A stretch of 64,000 nt of DNA from Welwitschia mirabilis (lineage: Eukaryota; Gnetophyta; Gnetopsida; Welwitschiales). The stretch spans positions 263,511,207-263,575,206 of the forward strand of contig JBOZIK010000001.1 of the NCBI GenBank assembly GCA_051453625.1. The letters run 5' to 3'. The position numbers were made by a program, and so were the translations under genes. The notes beneath the pieces are model-generated. The model saw only the letters and a program-made list of their open reading frames with translations, was not told the DNA's origin and made no database searches. This document shows, piece by piece, positions 24,480 through 36,215 of this stretch (positions are counted from its first letter, which is position 1; the number at the start of each line of letters is the position of its first letter).

Positions 24480-25690
24480 AACTCTCATTCAACTAAAGAG
24501 TATCCCTTATTACTAACTTATAAGGAGAGAATGTTTAGGGAATTTTGTGCATTCAACTAAATAATACCTACTTTATTAAAACTAATCATAATTCCAACAA
24601 AAATTAAGTGGGCAATTATAATGGATACCTTTTGAGAATAGATTTAGAAATTCAAAATTCCAACCAAATAACTTCAACTTCCAACAAAATCAGAATGATT
24701 CAATAAGAGAATCTATAGAAAAAATAAGAAAGATGTAAGAAAAAACTAATAGCAACATTGAATACTTATTGAATGTACTTCAATAAATAATGCTTGCCAA
24801 TCAAAGATCATAAGGGTCTCTTGCATCTTAACTTTTACCCAATCTAAATGAATTCAAGAAAGATTTAAAAGTAGTAACATAAAGTGGAAATGATACAACA
24901 TGTCCTACCCATGAGGTTTCAACTTCTACAAATAATGAAATGAATGAAGAAGATGATGCAGAAAGTTTGGTTTTATACAACTTTCCATTAATATCATTTA
25001 TTAATAACTCCACTAGAAATTCCTCAAAAGGAAATAAAGAGAAGAAACCATCCACTTCTTGGATTGATTAATTTAACATAAATTCTACCCTTGATAAACA
25101 CTTGAAAACTTTAATGCAAGAGGAAAACATCAACTTGCCTTTTTGGAATCTCTTGCAAGAAAATCTGAAATATTCTAAGTTGTAAAAGTACTTAGTAAGA
25201 AGAAAACAGAAACATATCATTCCTAGCAAAGTTTTTTTTTTTCTTGCTAAATCCCTTTCCAACTTAATCATAAAAAAGTGTGCTAAATTCAAAGACCCTG
25301 GAGCTACAATAGTGAGTGTTACCTTACAAGAAAATAAAATAGTTTGAAAATCTTTAATTAACATAGGAAAAAGTGTAAACATCATACCTCTCCATGTATA
25401 TGATAGAATTGGGTTAGAAAATATAATAGAACCTATACAAGTTATCTTAGAATTGGCTGTCACCTCAATTAAGAAACCATTAGGAATTATCAAGTACCTA
25501 GTCATCCAAATTGAAAAAGCATTTAACCCCATAGATGTTGTCATCATTGAGATAGAACATGATGGATGTTATCCACTTCTCTTAGGAAGAGACTTTTGTG
25601 TAACTACCCATTGTATCATTAACACACAATCCAAGATGATGGGATGTCATTTTGGCAATAAATAGTTTACCGTTTGAGTTTTTGATGCTA
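24480..25690 (+). pseudogene. Athila-like gag C-terminus and aspartic protease relic
   Basis: 24480-25270 is Asn/Gln/Lys-rich gag with short readable pieces (NFNFQQNQND; EVSTSTNNEMNEEDDAESL; PFWNLLQENLKYSKL). From 25273 the retropepsin region is clear: KCAKFKDPGA, SLINIGKSVNIIPL, then GCYPLLLGRDFCVTTHCI, then GCHFGNK. The protease would cut the gag-pol polyprotein. Its catalytic Asp is replaced: the active-site triad reads N-I-G (Asn codon 25360-25362), a G-to-A change. Stops include TGA after ENKIV and TAG after GNK. The gag N-terminus is missing at the LTR B junction. Confidence 0.88.
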
Positions 25691-26059
25691 CTATAAAGGA
25701 AATAAAAAATGAGTTTAATCTAGAAGATGAACTAAAACCAACCTTATTTTTACAACATCGACTAATTAAGGAGATATTAATCATGATACATAAATCAAAC
25801 TTATATGATAAATCCACTAAAACATAGTATCATGAGTCTGAGAATGAAGAATACTTTAACTAGGGGAAAACTCAACATATTTACTTGGTAGAAAAACATT
25901 TTACACAATATCGTCCCACACCTCTCAACCCCATGACATAGGGAATGATAGCTAAAATATTAGCCTTAAACTTAAGAAATTACCTCAAGGTCTAAAATAC
26001 ATTTTTCTATCTAATAATAGAATAAAACCACTAATAATTAGTGATCTTCTCAATCCTCA
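25691..26059 (+). pseudogene. Athila-like protease-RT linker, decayed
   Basis: Broken fragments between the protease and RT relics (for example HRLIKEILIMIHK, HESENEEYF and YRPTPLNPM) with frequent stops. No catalytic domain is expected here. Confidence 0.6.
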
Positions 26060-27050
26060 ACAAGAATAAAACTTGATCTCACTCTTAACTTTGAAAGAAA
26101 ATATATTTGCCCAGACACATAAAGAATTAGCTATCATTCCTCTTTTCATAGTTCAATACAAGATTTACTTTGAAGATAATGCTAAACCTGTTAGGCAGCC
26201 CCAAAGATGGCTCAACCTGATCCTTAAAAAAGTTATTAAATATAAAACCATTAAACTTATGAATATTAAAATCATATATGCCATATCTAATAGTAAGTGG
26301 ATTATTATTTTAATATTATTTCCAAATAAGGGGGGAAATGGAGAATGTGCATCAATTTTAGAAAGCTTAATAAGGTCACTAAAAAGGATCATTACCATTT
26401 ACCCTTTTTTGATTAAGTACTTAATAGAATCTAAGGTCATGCCTACTATTAGTTTCTTAATGGGTATAGTGGCTATAATCAAATTTGTATAGTAAGTGAA
26501 GACCAAGCTAAAACAACTTTCACCTCATCATTTGGAACCTTTGCTTTTAAATGAATTCCCTTTGAACTATACAATGCCTCAGAAACATCTTAACAAGCTA
26601 TGATGGGGATATTTTTTAACATGATAGAAGATTATAATGAAATAGTTATGGATGACTTCTCCATATTTGATGACACTTTTGAACAAATCATAAAAAGATT
26701 AGAAAGGGTTCTAGATTAATTTATAGAGAGTGTCTTACATTTAAATTGGAAAAAGTTTTTATCCTTATCAACCATGAAATTGTTTTAAGACATCACATTT
26801 AGAAGTAAGGGATTAGGATGGATCCTACAAAAGTTGATATAATTAAAAACCTTAGCCCTCTAACTAATGTCAAACAAGTTAGATCTTCCCTTAGCCATGT
26901 TAATTTCTATCAACATTTTATTCATGATTATGCTAGATTTTGTAATCATGTATACTCCTTACTTGAAAAAGATGCTAAATTTAATTGAAATGAGTCATGT
27001 TAACTTGCATTCAGTACACTTAAAAAAACCATTTATTCTGAACCTATTGG
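26060..27050 (+). pseudogene. Athila-like reverse transcriptase relic
   Basis: Begins with ELAIIPLFIVQYKIYFED, then KPVRQPQRWLNLILKK, SNSKWIIILILFPNKGG, and after a small deletion and frameshift MCINFRKLNKVTKKDHYHLP, GYSGYNQI, DQAKTTFTSSFGTFAF, and the catalytic VMDDFSIFDD at about 26645-26670. The Asp pair of the active site (26651-26656) is intact. The tail reads HVNFYQHFIHDYARFCNHVYSLLEKDAKFN, again after frameshifts. Many stops stand at Gln/Arg/Trp positions. The RQPQR motif and the MDDFS version of the active site are typical of Athila. The segment between KGG and MCI is shorter than usual. Confidence 0.93.
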
Positions 27051-27440
27051 AGTAAGGATTTTGAACTTATGTGTAATGCAAGCAACATTGCTAGGGATGG
27101 GATTCTTGGCTAAAAGTATAAAAATGATTTTAAAGTCATATCTTATCTCAATAAAACTTTGTCCCAAGCCCAATATAACTATACTACTATTAAGATAGAA
27201 ATGCTTGCCATTATCTTTTGTCTTGATTACCTTTAACATTTTCTCCTTAGCTTTTACATCAATGTTTACATAGATTATGCAGTCATCCACTATGTTATGA
27301 TTAGAAAAGACTCTAGTGCTAGACTTATTAGGCAGATCCTTCTCATGCAAGAATTTAGTTAAACCATCATTAATTAGCCTATAAAACATAATAGTATTTT
27401 TTAGCATCCATCTCAACTTTCTTGCTCTCATCATGAACTT
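27051..27440 (+). pseudogene. Athila-like RNase H relic
   Basis: Readable blocks are DFELMCNASNIA (first catalytic Asp replaced by Asn), KYKNDFKVISYLNKTLSQAQ, YNYTTIKIEMLAIIFCLDYL, then YINVYIDYAVIHYVMIRKDS and SARLIRQILLMQEFS. This is the RNase H that removes the RNA template. It joins the RT relic directly in the usual gypsy order. Confidence 0.88.
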
Positions 27441-27476
27441 CCCATAAATGACTCTTTTCTAGATGAATAACTCTTT

Positions 27477-28760
27477 GTGATTAAGCAACTTTATGTTATC
27501 TCTTCTTCTCATCCTACTCCTTGGTATGCTGATATTGTAAACTATCTTATTACTATGAAAACTTNNNNNNNNNNNNNNNNNNNNNNNNNNNNNNNNNNNN
27601 NNNNNNNNNNNNNNNNNNNNNNNNNNNNNNNNNNNNNNNNNNNNNNNNNNNNNNNNNNNNNNNNNNNNNNNNNNNNNNNNNNNNNNNNNNNNNNNNNNNN
27701 NNNNNNNNNNNNNNNNNNNNNNNNNNNNNNNNNNNNNNNNNNNNNNAATTCTTCACTATGGTTTTTATTTGCTAACCCTTTTTAAAGACTTATTTGACTT
27801 TGCTATAAAGTGTGATGTTTGTTAACATTATGGTAGACTAACTCATTCTTAAGATATTTTCCTTAGACCTATGCTTGAATGTGAACCTTTTGATTATTGG
27901 GGGATTGACTTTATAAGCCCTATCAAACCACCTTTCAATAATAAAAATTACATCTTAGTGGCTATTGATTATGTTACTAAGTGAGTCGAAGATATTCCTA
28001 CTATAAAAAATGATGCCCAAATAGTTTGCAATTTTGTTCAAACTCATGTCTTTCAACATTTTGATTCTCCATAAATCATCATTAGTGATCAGGAAACTCA
28101 TTTCATTAATTAGCTTTTTTGAAAACTTCTTTTATCTATTGGTATTGAACATAGAGTTGCATGTGCTTATCATCTCCAAACTAATGGTCAAGCCAAAAAC
28201 ACAAATAGAGAAATTAAAAATATGCTCTAAACTTAGTCTCTGTCAATATGAAAACTTGGTCCTCTAAACTTAATAATGTTCTTTGGGCTTATTGTATTAC
28301 TTAGCATAACTCTCTAGGTTTCTCCCCATATGAACTTGTGTATGGAAAAGTTTGTCTTTTACTAGTTGATGTTTTTTATAACTCCTATCGATTCACCCAT
28401 CAACTTAACCTTATAGGCTTGGACAAAAATCTTAGAACTCAATTAGCCCAACTTGACCATTTATATGAAAAATGTACTCATGTCTTACATCATCAACTCA
28501 TTCATAAAGCTCAAGCTAAGCTCAGACATGATAAAAATATTATTCATAAGTAATTTGAATCTAATAAACTTGTCCTTTTGTATAACACCTGAGTACATCT
28601 TTTATATAACAAGTTAACTTCTAAATGATTAAACCCTTATCTTATAAAAAAAGTACATTCAAATGGCTTAGTTGAAATATCTAATTCAAATACCAGAGAA
28701 ATTCAAAAAGTTAATGAATAAAGGTTAAAAATTTATGAGTCATCTTTTGATAAAACCTTG
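27477..28760 (+). pseudogene. Athila-like integrase relic, interrupted by a 182-N gap
   Basis: Before the gap (27565-27746) HPTPWYADIVNYL is the segment leading into the integrase zinc finger, and the finger itself is lost in the gap. After it, one frame gives [12 protein letters not shown] (Asp 27907-27909), [11 protein letters not shown] with TGA for Trp, ISDQETHF (Asp 28087-28089) and QTNGQAKNTNREIK. The third catalytic residue, normally Glu, is Lys (28195-28197). After a frameshift come NNVLWAYCIT, GFSPYELVYGKVCLL and the C-terminal domain to about 28745 (QAKLRHDKN, NKLVLLYNT, IYESSFDK). The enzyme would be dead even without stops. Confidence 0.93.
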
Positions 28761-30880
28761 AACATGATAGAAGAACTTGTTTTGGAAGCCATTCTCAATG
28801 AGGAGGACTTTTCTTTTACCATTATCATCCTTCTTAACTCATTCCTTAGGTAAAAATCATGTTATTACTTGAATATCTTTAATATAACTTATGTATTTAC
28901 TTATGAAGTTTTCATGATTAATAATATTTTACTTGGGCATTTAGATATAAGATTATATTCATCCAATCTTTAAACATTTGTATATCTATGAACTTTATTT
29001 TGAAGGAAGATGCCTTGGTTCTTGTATTCTCTTTTAATGGTATGAGTAATTAGTTATTTTTACATGTTCTTACCTTATCGCTCATCACATTACTTTGCTT
29101 TTATCCTTATAAGTACTTGATCATGTGGAATGTTACTTTAAAAAAAAGAAAAGAAGAAGAATAATAAGAAAAGAATAAAAACCATGCTCTTTTATGTTAT
29201 ATCTCAAAACATGGTCACCATGATATCCTATTAAAAACACACTGGGAAATATTTTTCTGAGAGGGGCCTTTGATAATGTGATATAATAGATATGAAAACT
29301 CTACTGAGGGCTCAGTTGGCCATGCTATCTAGGTTCTTACTCCTATGAGAGTGGTTGCACTCCCCTCATTATGGTAAAATAATTTGTATTTTGATGCTAC
29401 GAGATCAGTGGTTTCCCTGATATTATTAGAGGCATTACTTATTTTCTAGACTTATTTTATTTATTTATTTATTATACTTCTACATGATCACTTTACGTTT
29501 TTTTGGATTCTAGTGTTGTTTTGATATAATAGCTTTTAAGTTCCTATTTTAACAACTCTTTATCTTATCATTCATTATGTGATAACATTAGACATACTTG
29601 ACATTATCATAGTCATTGCCTATTTGAGTGGTACTTTATAAGTTCTTACATATTGTTATGCATCTTTTCTCAAGTAATTTTATGATTATTGTCAAGGAAA
29701 TTTATTAAGTTAGAATTTAGGATAAGTAAGCAATTTTTTTATGTTCCTAGTGTCCATTTTCATTTTGTTTTTCTTTAGTTATTTTATTGGATTTTTCAAA
29801 GTCATGTTATATACTTTTTTCAGCATAATATTATTGATCTACTCATTTTCTAATTTCTTGTTGATGTGTTTTCATAGTTTCTATTGATGATTGTTGTTCT
29901 CTTTTTTATATTTTCCTATGATCAGATGAGTTTTAGTTCTTATTTTTTAATCTATTTGAGCACATTTGTGGAGTTTTTGAGATTTGCTTCTTTCTACTTA
30001 GTACATTTTATTCTATTTCCACACTTTCCTCCATGAGTCTCTCTTTTTCATGGGCATGTTTTTTAGGCTATTTCTTTCTTTTCTACCTTATTTCTACTTT
30101 TTTGGCTATTTTCATGTGTTTTCTTACTTTTAGAATCTTTTTGGTTTGTCTTTTTACTTCAAAAAATTTATTTAATCTCTATCATCCCACATCTATCATC
30201 CCTATGACAACCAAGATAACACTCATCCTTGATACTTATCCTTTTCGTTTAGTGCAATTCAACAGATCTTGCTTCTCTTATGAGAGGGTATGACACATTT
30301 ATGAGCTTTCCTTCTATGATTTTGAGCATAAATTTTCCAAATTAAAAAGGATCATGTTTTGAGACTTCACGTTACATATATATGATAAGTTGTTTGTATT
30401 AGATTTCATGTTAATTGAATAACAATTTATGGACTTTATCTTATAGAAGTATAATAGAACACTCAAAAAGTTTTCTTATAGTTATGTTTTAGATCATCCA
30501 AAAAGAATGCTATATCTACTCTTGTCCTTTATCTTTTATGGATTACACTAATGAACTTAAATGCATTACTATTTTAAGATTAGCACTACTTAAGACTACT
30601 ACATTAGTCCATTATCAATATCTCGTATTATGCATATACATTATTCTTTTCTGAGCTAAGAATGTTATATTTTATACGTGTATGACATTCATTCTTCTAT
30701 GATGATATGACTAAGAAGGGGACTTAGGAATATTTTAGTATTTGTATCAATTAATTAGTTTTTGATATGTACTTCTGCATGATTTAATTAAACTTAATTT
30801 ACATTTTTTCCCAAGTGATTTTTTATGTTAATCAAATTGGCTTGCAATATAATTGATCACTCATTTTTTTAAAAACTGAC
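28761..30880 (+). other. Post-pol region of the Athila-like element, with a conserved block
   Basis: Mostly non-coding in appearance. Block 29250-29374 (CACTGGGAAATATTTTTCTG, AGAGGGGCCTTTG, CAGTTGGCCATGCT, GAGAGTGGTTGCACTCCCCT) is also found, in reverse, at 63543-63673 in the second Athila-like element. Homology continues loosely for some hundreds of bases on its LTR side. An 86-residue open frame at 30033-30293 is strongly hydrophobic (SWACFLGYFFLFYLISTFLAIFMCFL is split here only by description) and lies where Athila elements may carry an env-like ORF, but it could equally be T-rich DNA read by chance. A decayed hairpin core recurs near 30186-30213. Confidence 0.6.
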
Positions 30881-30900
30881 AAGGCTGAGTAAGGGGACTA
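30881..30900 (+). other. Polypurine tract before LTR C
   Basis: AAGGCTGAGTAAGGGGACTA ends at the first base of LTR C. It is the plus-strand primer position for reverse transcription. Confidence 0.85.
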
Positions 30901-32133
30901 TGTTGTAATTCCAATTTGTAGGAATTTGATGGTATATTTTGAGTTCTTTTAAAGAAAATTTATATAGGTTTGGATGTAATACTAATACTTATAAAGATAT
31001 GATAGGATGATCATTAAAACATGCAATTCTTAGCATATTTGAAGGAATCCTAAGCCTATTCTAATACTTCATACTTTGGAGGAGGGATTTACTACTCATA
31101 AGATTGATTCCTTGTTGAGATTGAAGATGAATAAGCCTATTTTCCCCTCTATTATCTTCACAACATAGAGGACAATAGAACTAATAACATGGATAGATGC
31201 TATGGGGTTAATAGTGAGGCCTCAAATTCATGAAGTACCTTTTGATGTAGAGTGACATCCCCTCTATCATCCTCATAAAAGTTAGGAAGATAGTTATTTT
31301 TCTATGATTAAAAGAATTTATCTTTGTAATGGAATCATGCAATCCATTTGGGCCTTTTTACATCTAGGATTAAGCTTCTATAACTTTAATGTAAAAATAT
31401 AAATATGCTTCCCTTCCTTTGTTTTTATTTCCATGTTTTGTATCCAATATGCTTGTGATAGAAGATTGAAGGATAAGAGATCCATCCAGTAGCTACAAAG
31501 AGAAGTTCTCTTGGTGTTAGGCTTAATCTCTTCCATTGAGGTACTACTACTTTGTTGTAAGTGGATGTAAAGTTTTATGAATCAATATAATTACTATTTT
31601 CATTCTAATTCTCTTTATATCCCTTATTATTTAAGTTGGTTATAGTTTAAGTGATGATCCTATAATTTATTTAGATCATAAGTGCAACCTTTATCAAGGT
31701 TGATTTTATTAATTTATATTTGCATTATTATTTCATTTTCATTTCATATTATATTCCATATTCTATTTGATATATCTCATAGTTCACATAGATTAGGAAT
31801 AAGTAAAGTACTCTTCTTAATTGATTTGAATTATAGAGAGCTAGTTCTTATAATAGGATAATTAGGATATAATAGAATCCATTCCAATTTCATTTGCATT
31901 TCATATCCATTCACTTGGTATTACATTTTACTTTGTTATTTAGTTTTAATTATTAAAAAATAAAAATATTAAAAATACATTTATAAATCAATTCTCTAAC
32001 TCTGAGCCTAGTGTCTTCTTTGAGATTATGACATTCAAGTGAACTCCTGTCTATACTAGTGTGTATTTTTCTATAAGTAATTTGATTTACAGCTTTATCC
32101 TAAGGACTTTAGGATTGCATAAATTCACATTGT
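30901..32133 (+). repeat. LTR C (3' LTR) of the Athila-like element
   Basis: Begins TGTTGTAATTCC and is homologous to LTRs A and B throughout. TATAAATA is at 31398-31405. It breaks off at CACATTGT, four bases short of the expected end, at the gap 32134-32929. Preceded by the polypurine tract, it is the 3' LTR of the gag-pol unit at 24.5-28.8 kb. Confidence 0.9.
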
Positions 32134-32929
32134 NNNNNNNNNNNNNNNNNNNNNNNNNNNNNNNNNNNNNNNNNNNNNNNNNNNNNNNNNNNNNNNNNNN
32201 NNNNNNNNNNNNNNNNNNNNNNNNNNNNNNNNNNNNNNNNNNNNNNNNNNNNNNNNNNNNNNNNNNNNNNNNNNNNNNNNNNNNNNNNNNNNNNNNNNNN
32301 NNNNNNNNNNNNNNNNNNNNNNNNNNNNNNNNNNNNNNNNNNNNNNNNNNNNNNNNNNNNNNNNNNNNNNNNNNNNNNNNNNNNNNNNNNNNNNNNNNNN
32401 NNNNNNNNNNNNNNNNNNNNNNNNNNNNNNNNNNNNNNNNNNNNNNNNNNNNNNNNNNNNNNNNNNNNNNNNNNNNNNNNNNNNNNNNNNNNNNNNNNNN
32501 NNNNNNNNNNNNNNNNNNNNNNNNNNNNNNNNNNNNNNNNNNNNNNNNNNNNNNNNNNNNNNNNNNNNNNNNNNNNNNNNNNNNNNNNNNNNNNNNNNNN
32601 NNNNNNNNNNNNNNNNNNNNNNNNNNNNNNNNNNNNNNNNNNNNNNNNNNNNNNNNNNNNNNNNNNNNNNNNNNNNNNNNNNNNNNNNNNNNNNNNNNNN
32701 NNNNNNNNNNNNNNNNNNNNNNNNNNNNNNNNNNNNNNNNNNNNNNNNNNNNNNNNNNNNNNNNNNNNNNNNNNNNNNNNNNNNNNNNNNNNNNNNNNNN
32801 NNNNNNNNNNNNNNNNNNNNNNNNNNNNNNNNNNNNNNNNNNNNNNNNNNNNNNNNNNNNNNNNNNNNNNNNNNNNNNNNNNNNNNNNNNNNNNNNNNNN
32901 NNNNNNNNNNNNNNNNNNNNNNNNNNNNN

Positions 32930-32987
32930 ATTTGATTTACAGCTTTATCCTAATGACTTTAGGATTGCATAAATTCACATTGTAACA
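32930..32987 (+). repeat. Terminal 58 bp of an LTR (end of C or of a further copy)
   Basis: ATTTGATTTACAGCTTTATC onward repeats the last ~54 bases before the gap with a single difference, then continues to the true LTR end TGTAACA at 32987. The duplication most likely means that contig ends overlap across a placeholder gap. A real extra LTR is the alternative. Confidence 0.75.
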
Positions 32988-33360
32988 ATTTTTCCTAGTA
33001 ATTTCATAATATTTAAAATGTTTAAATACATTGTTATATTACTAAATAAAATCTTAATTAAATTATTTTTAGAATTAGTAAGAGCACTAGATGTCATGAG
33101 GAAAGACCTACTTAGAATAACAAGGACTACATTATGTCTTGTTAGTTCCACTTCTAACATAATAAATTCTATTATAAAATAGAAATTATCTATCTTAAAT
33201 GATTACATCTTTTACTATTCCTAGTGGTGATATTAATGAGTTGTTAGCTAGTTGTAATTGGCTTTTTATCCATATTAGATCATTCAACTCAATTTTCTTG
33301 TAAATAAAATGAAGTAAGAAATTAATGATTGCTCCAAGATCTATAGGGCATACCTGATAG
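32988..33360 (-). pseudogene. Minus-strand gypsy aspartic protease relic (host of the nested insertion)
   Basis: Reading leftward on the minus strand: IDLGAIINFLL with the catalytic Asp codon at 33339-33341 intact, then IYKKIELNDLI, LQLANNSLISPLGIVKDVII and, after a frameshift, MLEVELTRHN, VILSRSFLMTSSALTNS, KILFSNITMYLNILNIMK. This is the retropepsin core (DLGA), flap region and the ILGRPFL-like motif, here ILSRSFL. It stops exactly where the LTR end begins at 32987, and the frame appears to resume at 20808. The Athila-like element therefore landed inside this older element. Confidence 0.8.
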
Positions 33361-33794
33361 GCATGTAATTATAATGAATATCTTGATATAACTGGTATCT
33401 TTATACTTTTGTTGGGTCTGATATTATATTATCATGCTACTCTATTGAGTTAGAAAGATTTTTTTTTTCTAAGCATCCATCCTCCTCTTAAATGTTCACA
33501 TATTCTTAAGAAATTTTGTATAAGAGGTACTTTTGTTAATCACTTATAACATAGACATGTTTATCTTTACTTCCTTAAAAAAATTTAAGGCCTATAGTTA
33601 TTTTTTTATATTAGTCTTCTTTTTAAGTTATTAAGAAAATGGTAGAGGTTTTATGTAAGTAGGTATATGCTTTTCTATTTTGTATATTATTTTCTTTTTC
33701 TCATTTTTCTTCATATGTGTGTTTTTCTCATTTTACTTAATATTTTTCTTCTTATTAATTTGTCTATATTTTTATTATTCAATGTATTTTACTA

Positions 33795-34575
33795 AGTGAA
33801 ACACTTACTATTATCCTTCCATAAGAATATATGTTGTAATTTTTACAAAAGTAACATAATTAATTTAACTTACAAAAAACCTTAAATAATTAAAAAAACC
33901 AGAAGTTGAAAATAAAAATGATCTTTAATTAGTAATGTAAGGGAATAAAAATNNNNNNNNNNCTAATCAATTTGTCTAACTCTCCACCTGTCCTCTATTG
34001 ATTCATATATTCTAAAAAAAAAAGTAAATCATTAAGTTATTAAGGCTTAACTTGGAGGCATATTTTCATCCATCACATGAATGTTAGTGAGCTATCCACT
34101 CCAACTGATCCTTTATAACCTTTCATAAGCATGAAAAATATGAACAAATTTTCACAATATCCATTAAATGATAGCAACTCAAATAGGCCAACAGTAATCT
34201 TAAATAACTCACATAGTATGAAAGAACTTAGTAATGAAGTAAGCTCACCTAAAGGTTTTTAATACCTATTTCTATGCATTAATAATAAAAGAATAAAGCT
34301 ATGTAAAAACTAGTTCTACCTAAATATTGTAATGCAAAGTGAATTGTATAATAATAATAAAAGAATTCAAAACAATTCTTATATTAAAAATCTAAAACAA
34401 GTATACATTACATCAAATAGAGAATGGTGAGGAATAAATACTCCTAAACTAGCCTTGAATCATTCCACCCCCAAGAAAGATGATTAGAGTACCATTACAC
34501 CCTAGCCTTTCTCTTTTCCATATTAAACAATTAAAACATTTTTATAATGGGCACTCAAGGCTCTTTTATAGATGA
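33795..34575 (-). repeat. Dispersed LTR-like repeat, copy 1
   Basis: Homologous along its length to 39440-40225 in the same orientation. Shared landmarks are CCATAAGAATATATG, CTAACTCTCCACCT, CCTTTCATAAGCATG, ATCTTAAATAACTCACATAG, CTAGCCTTGAATCATTCC, AAGAAAGATGATTAGAG and GGGCACTCAAGGCTCTTTTA. On the minus strand the last landmark reads TATAAAAGAGCCTTGAG, a TATA-box-like promoter, which suggests an LTR oriented leftward, as is the protease relic at 33.0-33.35 kb. Exact ends were not resolved. A 10-N gap lies at 33953-33962. Confidence 0.7.
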
Positions 34576-36215
34576 GTAAAGACTTAAAGATATTTATAAT
34601 TTTTGACATGGTACAGACAAGGAGATATTCTTTATCTTCTTATGCAAGGATGGTGATGACATATCCTCTAACTACTGATGATGCTATCAATGAATTTCAA
34701 CTCAAATCTCTTTCATGTAATTATCCTCATTAGACCACATCCCACAATGACATGCTATTTTATACTTTCCCCAAGTGTGGTAAGATTTAAATATTTATTA
34801 TGAATTAATTCTAAATTAGTCCATAAGTTAGTTGTCATGAACTCCTTAAATTAATACAATAATATGAGATTGATGCAAGTTTCCCATAAGGCCTATGGTC
34901 TTAATAGTCTTAACTGGCAGTATCAATGTTTGGTGCTATAATTTCTTTACATTTTGACCATATCCTTAAAAATTCAGCAATAACCATGCTAATATTAGAG
35001 GAGATCCATATTTTTATAAAAAATAATAGAAAACTTCATTTTGTGATTAAACCATGAATTTAATATTTCTCCCCATGCTATTAATCAATTATACTTGATT
35101 AGAATGTCAATGTTTACGTGTAAATACATTCCTAAATAGAATTTTACTATACTCTTAGTAAAAATTGATAAAGAAATGGTAGACATGAAAAAATTATCTA
35201 AGTAAAAATATTAAGTATGAAGATTATATAATATTTTTAAGAATTTTTAATTAATTTTTAATAGATAAGGCATCAAAATTGAAAACAATCTATAGACATG
35301 AACTTTTAGAATAATTTAATTACATGGCTACCAAATTATTTGATGTATGTATTAAGGAAAAACTATAATGCAGTTTTAGAAAAAATAAAACATGAAACCT
35401 AATGAAAATACAACATCCACAAGTTTAAAAGATAGACTACATAGATTAATGATCACATTTATTGAAAATTCAATGAATTTTATTTTAAATTTAGAAGGTA
35501 TATTAAAAAAATAAGAAATCCTCTAAGTAAAACTACAAATAATCAAAATTAGTTAAACAATCTCTAGGTACATAACACAAAAAACCTGAACCTAAAGAAC
35601 CTTCGAATTCCACTTTTTTAATTCTAGTTTACCTTTTTCACAAGCACACTTTATTCCTTCTTTTAACCATTTTGATTGATTAAGAGCCCTAACAATTTAT
35701 TCATTAGTTTGTAATACTTGTTAAATTCTTTTATTAATGTTTTCCATAGTTTTATTAGAAGTTTCTTCCAAATATTAAGAATATAATTAAAGTGTTTTGG
35801 AAGATGATTTAGTAGCAAGTTCTAAAAATATTTAAAAGGTATCTTTAAAGGAAGGTGAGGTGGATTGTTGAACATATGAAAATGATAGGTGATGATTAAA
35901 TAAATAATGACATGAGAAGAAAAATAAAGGTTAAGTATCAAAGGAAAATAAACATGAAAATGAGAATGAATAGTGAGGATAGTGAAGGATAAAGAAAAGC
36001 ATAGGATCAAATCACTTGGTTTATAATAGAGATTTTCAAAATCAAAGTTGCACAAATATTGGTTAAGATATGGATAGGATTGAAGATACTTCTTAAAAGT
36101 TTATATAGATCTAATAAAGTCTCCTATAGTGCATTTGGATTAATCATTGATTTTTAAACTATAAGAATACATATATTTTTATTTTAAAGGTGTTTAAAAT
36201 GGTTAGATACCTAGT
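34576..36215. other. No gene seen
   Basis: AT-rich with chance ORFs only. It may include further internal sequence of the minus-strand element, but no domain is readable. Confidence 0.5.

Noticed and set aside
25068-25547. 159-codon minus-strand open frame
   Set aside because: It lies antisense to the clearly recognisable gag-protease relic on the plus strand. Its translation has no family features.
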